Assembly (NCBI RefSeq): GCF_009766105.1
Contig: NZ_LMUH01000025.1
Span: 439,190 to 503,189, forward strand
Origin: Granulicella sp. S156
GTDB lineage: Bacteria > Acidobacteriota > Terriglobia > Terriglobales > Acidobacteriaceae
DNA: 64,000 nucleotides
Reading direction: 5' to 3'
Position numbers and translations under genes: made by a program. Position 1 is the stretch's first letter. Each line of letters begins with the position of its first letter. The notes beneath the pieces were generated by a model. It ran no database searches, was not told the origin of the DNA, and saw nothing but the letters and a program-made list of their open reading frames with translations. Below, piece by piece: positions 32,094 through 42,100 of the stretch.

Positions 32094-34739
32094 CTATCTC
32101 TTGCCGATCTTATCTTCGTCGTTCGTTGAAGGGCCAAAAGCGTCGGCCAATGAAGTGAGCTTAACCTGTGACTTCAATTGCCCCTCCATAGCGCTCGTCT
32201 TGATGTGAATCTTTACCGGCTGATTAGGCAGCAGATCTACATAGTTATCCGAGATCTCCGTCTCGAGGTTGCCAAAGGCGACCAGCACGCTCTTAGCTAG
32301 AACAGGAGAGGTCAGAACGAGATCATATCCATCGCCACTCTTTGTCAGTTGAGACTGGATATTCGGAACAGGTAGTTTGATCTGTTTAGTCGGAACAAAG
32401 TATAGAGTGTTGGACGAGACAACTTTCCCTCCAATCGAGAGCTCGACCGAAGCAAACACACTAGCGGGATCAAGCTTCTTCCCACTCTGCTCCTGCAACT
32501 CAGAGACTGGAAGCCGAGTAACAACCGTCGAACTTAGCGGAAGCAGGTCCACCAACTGCGTCACCTGTTTCACAACAGAGCCATCAAAGTGCATGATTCT
32601 CAGATTGAGTTCGGCCTTCTGCGGTGTTGTCTTGTCGGAGACAACATACGCCGATAGCACACCGTTCTCCAGGTGAGGAGATATCAGCACGGGAGCATAG
32701 AATCGGCGGGCATAATATTGAAGCGCTTTCCACCGTCCGTAGTAATCGATGCTCGACCACGATGCGACAGGCCAGCAATCGTTGAGCTGCCAGTAGAGCG
32801 ACCCCATCGAACGTGGCCGCTCACGACGCCAGAACTCCGCTCCAACTTTCACAGCCTCCGCCTGCAATACTTGGCTGGCATAGAGGAACGACGGGAAGTC
32901 TTTGGGCTCCCCGTAGTAGCGGTGCATGTATTCACGAATCAAGCTGTTGCCTGATCCGTTCTTCTGGTGGGCCTTCATGACATCGGAGAGAATGCTCGTA
33001 CGATCTTCCGGCGCGGTGAAACTCTCGACCGTCTTCAGCTCAGGAAACGATTGGAATCCGTACTCCGATGTGAATCGCCAGTGATGCTTCTCATACTCGC
33101 TGAAGTCAACACCGCCGTGCCAAACGCTCCAATCGTGATTGTCGCCACTTTGATACGCGTCGCTCAGCTCTTCATAGTCCGCACTCGGCGTACTGGGCCA
33201 GTAAGGAACTTCTGGATCGACACGCGCCTCTGTCGTAGCAAGAACGCCGCTAAACTCGGTCAGGTAGTCCTGCCATATTCGTTCGTGAACTGCGGGTGGC
33301 AGCTGCCCGTTGCCATTCCAGTCTCGCAGATCTTCAGTCTCGTTGTTCCCGTCCCACAATACGATGCTCGGATGATTTCGTAGACGCGTCATCTGGTATT
33401 CGGCTTCGTGCTGAATGTCTTGCTTGAATTCGTACGTACCGGGCTGCCAGTTATTGCCGAACATCAGGTCATGAAAGACCATCAATCCCAGTTCGTCGCA
33501 GAGATCGTAGAACTCATCTGTCTCGTAATAGCCACCGCCCCAAAGCCGAACCATGTTCATGTTGGCATCTTTTGCAGATTGCAGGATGTGCCGATACTTG
33601 GCATCCGTCACGCGGTTTGGGAAGCTGTCGAAGGGAATAACGTCCGCCCCCTTGGCATAGATGGGAATGCCGTTGACGACAAACTCAAAGGATCTCCCCC
33701 ACTGATCGAGATCTCGGCGAAGTACAACAGACCTCAATCCAGTCTTTATCTCTCGCCGCTCTAGTTCAGTCGCTTTTTCCTTCAGGCTGACATCAAAGTG
33801 ATAGATCGGCTGGGCTCCATAACCTGATGGATACCAGAGCTGGGGATGATCGACCTCGATGGGAAATGTAATCCTGTTTACACCCGGCGACAACGTAACA
33901 AGTCTCTCCACATGAAAAGGCTTGTCATTCAGACCATACCTAATGCTCACGATCCCCTTCACCACCTTGGAAGCCAGGATGTCCGCATGAAGATCAACAT
34001 GCGCAGAGGCAGCCGATACATCTACTTGCTCTGCAAATACGTCATCGATCCGAGCATCGTCCCACACCTCGAGATACGCAGGCCGATAGACGCCACTCGT
34101 TGCGAATCGCGGCCCCCAATCCCATCCAAACTCATAGACCGCCTTGCGTATATATCCCTTGGGATCCGTATGCGTGCGAGAGTGCCATGGGTCTCTTTCC
34201 GCCACTGCCTCGGCTGCCTTCATAGGAGCCGGGAATACAATCCGAAGATCGTTCGCACCTCGATGAAGCGTCGGCTTTACATCGATCCGCCACGGCCTGA
34301 ACATGTTGTTCGGTGTCTCGATACGCTTGTCATTCAGATAGACCGTGCAAGCAGTATCCAGGCCTTCAAAGACCAACTCGATATGCTCGCGGGCCAGCGT
34401 CGCGGGGGTCGCTTCGACGGACGTGCGGTACTCCCAACCGACCTTCTCTATCCACTGCAGCTTCGCCTCATTGTCCCTATAGAATGGATCGGGAATCTTT
34501 CCATTTCGCAACAGGTCAAGATGCACATCGCCCGGCACCACCGCAGGGAGCCATTTGTCGTTTTCTTTCGGCGGGGTCGGACTCTGGCTTTCAGCCATGC
34601 CATCGTCCTGAAGTTGCCGAAGCGTCCATCCGCTATTGATCGGGATGCGCTCCAAGCGTCGTGCTTCCGTCGCGACGCATGGAAGCGTGAACGCGGTCAT
34701 AAGTACGATAAGGCTGCAAAGTGTTCGACCTCGAAACAT
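32094..34739 (-). CDS. Secreted GH2 beta-mannosidase
   Basis: The 881-residue exported glycosidase has a signal peptide (cleavage near CVATEA) and the standard GH2 order: a sugar-binding jelly roll (about 25-210), an Ig-like domain, a TIM barrel (about 330-660) and C-terminal beta-sandwiches. The acid/base Glu is in WDGNNETED (about residue 467) and the nucleophile in FTSEYGFQS (about residue 559), the pattern of beta-mannosidases. The N-terminal WLPAVVPGDVHLDLL block is also typical of that subfamily. Beside an alpha-galactosidase and a TonB receptor, it probably finishes galactomannan or mannan breakdown in the periplasm. Confidence 0.9.
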   Translation of the reverse strand: MFRGRTLCSLIVLMTAFTLPCVATEARRLERIPINSGWTLRQLQDDGMAESQSPTPPKENDKWLPAVVPGDVHLDLLRNGKIPDPFYRDNEAKLQWIEKVGWEYRTSVEATPATLAREHIELVFEGLDTACTVYLNDKRIETPNNMFRPWRIDVKPTLHRGANDLRIVFPAPMKAAEAVAERDPWHSRTHTDPKGYIRKAVYEFGWDWGPRFATSGVYRPAYLEVWDDARIDDVFAEQVDVSAASAHVDLHADILASKVVKGIVSIRYGLNDKPFHVERLVTLSPGVNRITFPIEVDHPQLWYPSGYGAQPIYHFDVSLKEKATELERREIKTGLRSVVLRRDLDQWGRSFEFVVNGIPIYAKGADVIPFDSFPNRVTDAKYRHILQSAKDANMNMVRLWGGGYYETDEFYDLCDELGLMVFHDLMFGNNWQPGTYEFKQDIQHEAEYQMTRLRNHPSIVLWDGNNETEDLRDWNGNGQLPPAVHERIWQDYLTEFSGVLATTEARVDPEVPYWPSTPSADYEELSDAYQSGDNHDWSVWHGGVDFSEYEKHHWRFTSEYGFQSFPELKTVESFTAPEDRTSILSDVMKAHQKNGSGNSLIREYMHRYYGEPKDFPSFLYASQVLQAEAVKVGAEFWRRERPRSMGSLYWQLNDCWPVASWSSIDYYGRWKALQYYARRFYAPVLISPHLENGVLSAYVVSDKTTPQKAELNLRIMHFDGSVVKQVTQLVDLLPLSSTVVTRLPVSELQEQSGKKLDPASVFASVELSIGGKVVSSNTLYFVPTKQIKLPVPNIQSQLTKSGDGYDLVLTSPVLAKSVLVAFGNLETEISDNYVDLLPNQPVKIHIKTSAMEGQLKSQVKLTSLADAFGPSTNDEDKIGKR

Positions 34740-34847
34740 CTATTTTCATCCTCAGCTGGATATTGTTTAAAATCGCGACGTGTACGTCCTAGCTAAATGC
34801 GCAATGCAAATGCCCTAATAAAATTGCGTACACCGTAGATAAGGAGC

Positions 34848-34881
34848 GGAGGATTGCTGCGCAATTCGGCAGTAATCCTCC
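34848..34881 (-). terminator. 13-bp hairpin after the alpha-galactosidase gene
   Basis: GGAGGATTGCTGC (34848-34860) pairs with GCAGTAATCCTCC (34869-34881), with one G-U pair and an 8-base loop. It lies 9 bases after the stop of the minus-strand gene. As with the hairpin after the mannosidase gene, no T-run follows on the minus strand. Confidence 0.6.
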
Positions 34882-34890
34882 CGAAGAATT

Positions 34891-37800
34891 CTACTGCAGT
34901 TGGAGAATCGTACTTTCAGCGGCACCAAGTGCTACCGTTGCGCTACCGGTAACTGAGGATGTAGTTCCTGTCCACAGATCCGTCATCTTGTACTGTGTCG
35001 TGCTATTTAGCCCGGCGCGTCCGAGATCGATGGTCGTGTTCAAAGGATTGCTGTAGTCATAGTTGAAGACTGCGATGTAGTAGGTAGTTCCTTTCTGAGC
35101 GACAAGAACGTTTACGGGTGAAGTCCCGGTGTTCCCTTCAACCGGGCGGAAGTTCAATCCGAGGGCTGGCAAGCTGTTGATGTTTGTATTGGTCAGCCAC
35201 GTCTGTACGAGCGGAGGTGCGCCGGAGTCCGTCACGTCATCGCCGTTCAGCATGAACCCGGCAACAGCCCCCGACGTTACACGACTCTTGTTTTCATTTG
35301 CCGTATAAGGTACAGCTGTTGTCGACCCCGAGGGGGTCTCAGTTCCTTCCAAAAGCATCTCATCTGGATCGTTCCAGTCGTAGATTCTCCCAGCCATCCA
35401 CCAACCATAGCTATCGGAGGCCATCTCACGCTTGGTGTCCTCTATCGATCCGTACGTGTCCCCCGCGATGCGGCGCGTGTGCGCGTATTGATAGGGGAAG
35501 ACGGGAGCAATCGACTCGTCGATGACCATTGAAGTACCAACATCATTGTAGATACGCTTCATCGCCTGGCTATAGGCCTGGGTACCCGTCTGGATCGTAG
35601 TGTCGTAGAAGTAACCGTTGTTCGAGCCGCCCTCCAGATCACCATGAATCAGAAAGTCGAGCTTAATATAGTCGAATCCCAACGTCTTGAACATGTTGAT
35701 GTAGTAATCGATCCTCTGCTGCGTTCCAGGATGCGTTGGATCAGCTCCCCATCCGCTGTCAATGGCCCCCATTGGTGTTCCGTCCGAGTTTTTCATCACG
35801 ATGTCGCCGAACGTATAGTTCGGAGCGCCATCAACCGGGCCGGTCAGATCGGTCCAGTTCCAGATAATGAAGGGAGTCCAATAGATCCCAGCCTTCTGAC
35901 CTTGGCTGTGGGCGTGGGTGACAAAGTCCTGCAATTGAGTCTCCGACAGGTTTGTCCAGTAGTTGTCCAGATTGATGTAGACCGTTCCTTGATTGTTATA
36001 GTTCGGCAGCTGCGTATGGAAATAGTCTTCCACGGCCGTTGCGTTTGTGTAGCTCAGGTTGCTCTGAATCTTGCCCCAGCTATTCCAGCCCATCGGAGAT
36101 GGACCAGACCAGGCCAGCATCGGAGCATATTGCGCGTTCGTATTCGCAAAATCTTCCATGCCGCTGCGCCAGTCGCTGTAGTAGCCAACCATAATCACAG
36201 GAGACAGGATCTTTGTGCCGGTCACCGCTCCATGAGGCAACTGGTCCTCAGTGCTGTTCGCTCCGCCATAAGCCCACAGGAAGTCGAGCTTGCTGTTGGC
36301 ATCACCGGTAAACTCAATTCCCGTCCTCCAGGTATCGTGAGTTACCGAACCGATGACCAGGCCATTGCGGCTCGTGTTGTCGTAGAACGCGCCAACTTCA
36401 TAACTAGTGTCCGAGATGCCGTTCGAAGTCTCTGCGTTGTAGTTGTAGTAGGCGTTGTTGTCGAAAGGCACAACCAGGAACCGAGGGTCTGCATAGGCAC
36501 CCAGGTCTACGGCCCCAGTGCCATCCACAACAACTGGAGACATCTCGCTGCTGCCTGCACTCGCGTCATCCAGCTCTGCCTGTACGGTAAAGTGATCGTT
36601 ACTTAGTAGAAAGTGTTGGATCATGGTCGGCGAACCATCGCTCGCCGTCAGTGTGATGTCTGTCCCGTTGTTCGCCACACTTGTAGCAGTGCGGGTGTAC
36701 GAGGACGACGTGCTTCGATACAACGTTAGACCACTGTAGGCCTGGCTATAGAAATTGGTGATCTTGGTCGCTCCGCCATTGGAGAAGGTCGCAAGGCCCG
36801 TGCCGAGATCGTACAGAATCTCATTCTGGCCGCTCGACATCGTTACAGTCTGTGATGGTGAGGCTCCAGTGTTTGCTGGGCTTACTGCGATGTATACGAT
36901 ATCGGGAGAATACGTCGTCGCGTTGGTGACCGTAATGGTGTTCGTGTTGCCTGCATTCAGCGAAACCACCGTCGATACTGGAGGAGTCGCAACATACCAG
37001 TTGTTTCCGTAGAGCGGTATATTTGTGGCCGCACCTCCGTTTGAAGAGACCTGGTAAGTTTGCGTGCCGCTGCCTTCGCAGCCCACAAGCGTCACGATGT
37101 AGTTCCCTGTAGCCGACGCATACACATTGTTGAAAGTCACACCGTTGCCATTGCCCATGCTGCCTACCTTCAGGCCATTCGGACAGCCGACGCACGTTGC
37201 TACCCCCGCGCCCTTATTCAGCGTGTTCCGCGGATCCCATGCCTGGTACACGCAGGTGGAGCTGGTGCATGCCGGAGGCTCAACATATGTCAGACCACCG
37301 GGTAGCGTGCTATCTCCATCTCCAGGAGAGTTCACCGTCACGTCCGCTGCTCCTACCTTGTTACTGGCGGGAGCGGAGGCCGTCAATTGCGTCGCACTCT
37401 GCACCGTGACAAGGCTTGCGGCAACACCACCGACCATCAACGTAGTACCCGGCGTGAAGTTCGTTCCCGTAACCGTGATCTGCCCTCCAGTGATCGGAAG
37501 CTGGCTCGGCGTCACCGAGGCAATAGTTGGAATAGTGGTGGAATTTGCTGCGCTCAAAGCAATAGAAACTACATCGGGCGACCAATCCGTAGCGTTGCCC
37601 AATTCGATCGTGTTGTTCCCTCCCGTGGCAAGCGTGACAGTAATGGCGACTGGAGCGGCTGGAGCCGTCCAACTGTTACCAGTAAGAGGAACTAAGACCG
37701 GCGAGCCTCCATTCACGATGACCTGATAGTTCTGGGTACCACCTCCTTCACAGCCGGTGATGGTTAGCGTGTAGTTTCCAGCAGAAGGAACGTACACGTT

Positions 37801-39036
37801 GTTGAAGATCACATCGCTGCCCATGCCAAGGCCACCAACTTTGACACCTTGCGCACAGCCGGAGCAGGTCGCAACTGCCGCGTTCCCTACGAGGGTATTC
37901 TCACCATCCGCGGCCTGGTAGGTGCACGGGAAGGTCTGGCACTGGACAAAGGTTAAGCCCTTCGCCAGTGTTGCGGTGCCACCAGCAGATGAGCTCACCG
38001 TAACGTCGACGGCTCCTCCGGAAGTGACTGCGGGAGCTGTCGCTGTTAACTGTGTCGTCCCTTGCAGGGTGGTCGCTGTCGCAGCAATTCCACCGAAACT
38101 GACAGCCGCACTCGAATCGAAGTTGGCTCCTGTAAGTACAACCTGTCCGCCCGCCAACGGAAGCTGAGTTGGCGAGAGGGATGTCAGAATGTACGGTAGT
38201 GAGCTGTTTCCACTTGGATTGGCGATCTGGATAGAGACAACGTCTGGGGACCAGTCGGTATCATTTCCTAATTGCACCGTATTCGCGCTCCCTGCCTTCA
38301 ACGGAATCGTGACGGACACAGGCGGTGCCGGAGCGGTCCAGGTGCTGCCCGAAAGCGGAACACTGATAGCGGCGCCTCCGTCGACAACCACCTTGTAGGT
38401 CTGCGTGCCTGCTCCTTCACATCCCGTAATGGTCAGCGTGTAATTGCCATCGGAGGGAGCGTAGACATTGTTGATGATCACCCACCCGCCATATCCAAGA
38501 CTGCCAACCTTCATACCCTGGGGGCATCCGGCGCACGTAGCTACCGCAGCCGTACCAAGCAGCGTATTGGCACCACTCGTCGCCTGGTACGTGCAGGGCA
38601 ACGAGGTGCAGCCGCCCGCCTGAGCCGGCGGAGGGAGAAGCGTGTACTGCAGCGCGTGCGCCATCGTCACACCTCCCTTGTTGGGCGTGGCAATCACAAC
38701 ATCTACAGTCGCCGCCGCCGAAACGACAGGAGTAATGGCCGTCACCAGCGCCGAGCTCTGAAAATACATCTTCTGCGCCGCGATGCCGCCGAACGTGACG
38801 GTGGTCTCTGGCGTAAAGTTCGTACCGGTGAATACGACTTGTCCGCCGGTTGTGTAAACGGTGCCTGGCGTCATAGCCGTAATCGTCATTGTGGTCGTGC
38901 CGGAAACTCCAGAGGAGCTGCTGCATCCTGAGACAACTATCAGGATAAGAAGGGTGAGCGAAGCCAATACAGACGATAAGAATTCTTTCCAGATATTATG
39001 GCCCGCTTGGTTCTCTGTTTCCGGTGTGTGACCCAT
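34891..39036 (-). CDS. GH27/GH36-type alpha-galactosidase lipoprotein with three TIG-binding module pairs
   Basis: The 1381-residue protein starts at ATG 39036, which has an AAGGAG site 6 bases before it. A lipobox LIVVSGC puts the lipid on Cys38. Then come three repeats, each a TIG/IPT Ig-like domain followed by a beta-sandwich module with a conserved C-x4-C-YQA start, ATC.GCP.G, a YTLTITGCEG.GTQ.Y block and a WSPDVVSIA end; residues about 45-800. The remainder is a beta domain plus a TIM barrel with MGWNSWGK, YINLDNYW and FDYIKLDFLIHGD (Asp near residue 1127 as nucleophile), a GH27/36 pattern. It probably removes galactose side groups at the cell surface, held on polysaccharide by the modules. 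Confidence 0.82.
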   Translation of the reverse strand: MGHTPETENQAGHNIWKEFLSSVLASLTLLILIVVSGCSSSSGVSGTTTMTITAMTPGTVYTTGGQVVFTGTNFTPETTVTFGGIAAQKMYFQSSALVTAITPVVSAAATVDVVIATPNKGGVTMAHALQYTLLPPPAQAGGCTSLPCTYQATSGANTLLGTAAVATCAGCPQGMKVGSLGYGGWVIINNVYAPSDGNYTLTITGCEGAGTQTYKVVVDGGAAISVPLSGSTWTAPAPPVSVTIPLKAGSANTVQLGNDTDWSPDVVSIQIANPSGNSSLPYILTSLSPTQLPLAGGQVVLTGANFDSSAAVSFGGIAATATTLQGTTQLTATAPAVTSGGAVDVTVSSSAGGTATLAKGLTFVQCQTFPCTYQAADGENTLVGNAAVATCSGCAQGVKVGGLGMGSDVIFNNVYVPSAGNYTLTITGCEGGGTQNYQVIVNGGSPVLVPLTGNSWTAPAAPVAITVTLATGGNNTIELGNATDWSPDVVSIALSAANSTTIPTIASVTPSQLPITGGQITVTGTNFTPGTTLMVGGVAASLVTVQSATQLTASAPASNKVGAADVTVNSPGDGDSTLPGGLTYVEPPACTSSTCVYQAWDPRNTLNKGAGVATCVGCPNGLKVGSMGNGNGVTFNNVYASATGNYIVTLVGCEGSGTQTYQVSSNGGAATNIPLYGNNWYVATPPVSTVVSLNAGNTNTITVTNATTYSPDIVYIAVSPANTGASPSQTVTMSSGQNEILYDLGTGLATFSNGGATKITNFYSQAYSGLTLYRSTSSSYTRTATSVANNGTDITLTASDGSPTMIQHFLLSNDHFTVQAELDDASAGSSEMSPVVVDGTGAVDLGAYADPRFLVVPFDNNAYYNYNAETSNGISDTSYEVGAFYDNTSRNGLVIGSVTHDTWRTGIEFTGDANSKLDFLWAYGGANSTEDQLPHGAVTGTKILSPVIMVGYYSDWRSGMEDFANTNAQYAPMLAWSGPSPMGWNSWGKIQSNLSYTNATAVEDYFHTQLPNYNNQGTVYINLDNYWTNLSETQLQDFVTHAHSQGQKAGIYWTPFIIWNWTDLTGPVDGAPNYTFGDIVMKNSDGTPMGAIDSGWGADPTHPGTQQRIDYYINMFKTLGFDYIKLDFLIHGDLEGGSNNGYFYDTTIQTGTQAYSQAMKRIYNDVGTSMVIDESIAPVFPYQYAHTRRIAGDTYGSIEDTKREMASDSYGWWMAGRIYDWNDPDEMLLEGTETPSGSTTAVPYTANENKSRVTSGAVAGFMLNGDDVTDSGAPPLVQTWLTNTNINSLPALGLNFRPVEGNTGTSPVNVLVAQKGTTYYIAVFNYDYSNPLNTTIDLGRAGLNSTTQYKMTDLWTGTTSSVTGSATVALGAAESTILQLQ

Positions 39037-39189
39037 ATCGATCTCCTTCAGACCAGGGCAAGTTTTGGAGCGTTTGCTGCTTTGGCTAGCACGGAGATTC
39101 GCTGAGCCGAAAATTGTTTGGTGACCGCACCCACCATCAACTGGCGGGTGCGGCTCAATGCTCAATTCACGGCAGCGTACTTATATTGC

Positions 39190-42100
39190 CTACCAAAGAA
39201 CCTTGAAGGTCAGTTGGATATTGCGTGGCTGGTTGCTCTGGCCGCCGCTCTTAATGATCTGGCCAAAGGTTCCGTCCGTGGGAGTGTAGTCGTATCCGCC
39301 CGAAAACGTGGGGTGATTGAGTGCGTTGAAGGCGTCGATCCTGAACTGTGCATGGAGCCGTTCGTAGATATCGAAGCTCTTGGAGAGGCTCGCATCCATG
39401 TCTTCGGTGCCCGGATCACGGATTCCCGTATAGACCACGTTAGGATGAATGCCGTAGCTTGGAATTGAGACGAAGCTATAGTTGCCATTGCACGTGGAGC
39501 TCGTGCCTTTCGAGGTCAACTGGTAAACTCCGGCATTATTTAACTCCCAGTCGGCGACACACGCATCGCTTACGCCGGTAATTGCGGTAGCAGTCACCTT
39601 CCGCTGAATCCTACCGCCACCGTTGTAATCCGTGCTTCCGTTCAGCTGCCAAGGAAAACCAGTCTGCCACGAAACGATGGTTGCCACTTCCCATCCGCCC
39701 AGCACGGTATCCACGCCACGATTCACGTGGCCGAGAAGCGCCCTGCCTCGGCCGACTGGCAACCGCCAGAAACCGGAGAAAGTAATGCGGTGTGTGAAAT
39801 CCTGGGAGTCGATGTTGCGGGCTTGGACACGATAGATCGTATCCGTGTATCCGCCTGCGTCCATCGTCTTGGCCCACGTCCATGTGCCATGCACTGTGAT
39901 CGACTGACTCACTCGGTGCGATGCGGTAAGTTGCAATGCGTTATACCAGGTCTTGCCACCATTGATGTCGTACTCCGTGATGTCGCCAAACGCCGGGAAA
40001 GGACGCGTCAGATTCAAAGCCTGGATGGTGGGCTGGGTGTAATAGTTCGAACCCTGGAATCCGTTGACGCCCTCGAATGGATTGGGTACATAGGCACCCG
40101 TATTGCTGTTGCACACGGCAGGGTTGCCACCCAGTTCCGAATCGCACTGCGCATACGAAGCAACAGATGGACGATTGATGTTGTCGCTCGTTCCAGTATG
40201 CACGGTCCGCGTGCCCACATAGTTCAATTGGAAGACATCATCCTTAAGGAACTGTTGCTGGATACCGGCCGTGTACTGATACGTACGCGGCGACGCAAAC
40301 TTCGGATTGAGATAGAACAGGCCCTGACCAAGCCCTGTCAGATATCCGAGCGAAGATCCGGTTGGCTGGATGACGATCGGGAACGGAGCTGTTGGAACGG
40401 CGGGATTGGCGCCATTCCCCGGAACACCGAGGTTCTGTGTTGGTGTAATGCCGCCATTATTCGAAGCGTCATATTGCGTGGTCGCAGAGAAGCCGGTCTC
40501 ATTGGGACCAGGGTTCGGGTTTTGAAAGAACATACCGAAGCCGGCCCGGACAACCAGCTTGGGTATCGGCGAATACGCGACGCCGATACGCGGCTGGAAC
40601 GTCGCCGTATCGAGCTCGTTGTAGGAGCGGGGATTTCCGTTCACACCGGGAAACTCCAGACCTCCTTTTACCGGTACGCTGAGCCCGGCAGAGACCGGGT
40701 TCGTAACATTCGGGTTGAAGTCGTAATCGAATCGGTTGTGGCGCTCTGTCGGCGGCTGGTTCAGGTCGTACCGAATGCCCAGATTCACTGTCACGTTCCG
40801 CAGCAGCTTCCAGTCATCCTGAATAAACGGCGCCCAGTAATGCTGCGAGAAGAGCAGCGTTGGCTGGATAAGCACCTGTCCCGAGGTCGCCGTGCCCAGC
40901 AGCAAGGAAGCGATGCTGTTTCCGCTCGCGTTGTCTCCAGACTGGTAGTTGGATTGCGTCCACGTACGATCCACGCTGAAGCTTGGACCTCCCGTTTGAT
41001 AACGGTATCCGGTCTGCAGGAAACGAACGTCGAGACCTGTATGAATCGTATGCCGGCCCTTCGTCCAGGTCACGCTCGGAAGCATGGCAAGGGAGTTACC
41101 TACAGTGAACTGACCGCCACTGTTTCCAATCGAAGTAAATTCGCTCGGATTGGTATAAGGCAGAAAGTTGTTGTACACGCCGAATTGGCTGATCTCGGAG
41201 GCAGGAAATCCGAGTGAACTCATGTCGAAACCTAGCGGGCCTTCGTTCAGAATGTTCCCCCGCACAATCACGGACGCCTTGAAATCGAAGATCAGTTGGG
41301 GAGTGACCGTATGAATCCACTCCGGGCCAAACGAGTTGACGCGTTCGCCGTGAGGATACTCACCGTACGCTCCGATGCCCGGAATGCCACTCTGATCTTG
41401 CGTCTCTGACCGCTCCCAATAGCCATATCGCAGGCTCGCTCGGTCCTTCGATCCAATGACCTGATCGACCTTGATCAAGGCGTTCCGGTAAGTATCTGTC
41501 GTGGGGCTCGGAGCGACATAGTTTCGCGTGTACGACGTGGACTGCGGGGTAGGCGTTGCATTGGGAGTTGGGTAGTACTTCAGAATCGCAAGCGCGAATG
41601 GACTTATGCGGTTCATCGGAATCTGGTTGATCTTTCCGTTGACCGTCGGGAATGGATCGCGGACTGGCGTTCCATTTACGATGCGTGTGGTCAACGGATC
41701 AAATAGCGTAATAGGCTTGATCGTTTGCGTGGGAGCATCGAAGTACGTCAAGTCGCTAAAGTCGCCGGTCAGCCATTGCGGTTCAGGAACAGAGTCAAGC
41801 GCTACGCCCGGAAAGATCTCACTCCAGTTCTCGACCTGCGCCAAGAAAAACGTTTTGTCTCGCCCGTTATAAATCTTGGGAATGACGACTGGACCGTCTA
41901 ATTCGACACCATACTGGTCACGTGTATGTGACGCCTTCGGAATATGGTTAAAATCATTCGCCCAGAGATTCGCATCCAGGTACGCGCGTCGCGCAAACTC
42001 ATAAACACTTCCATGCAGCTGATTCGTGCCCGACTTCAAAATCGTGTCGATCACGCCGCCTTGCAGACGTCCATACGTGGCATCGAAGGGATTCGTGACG

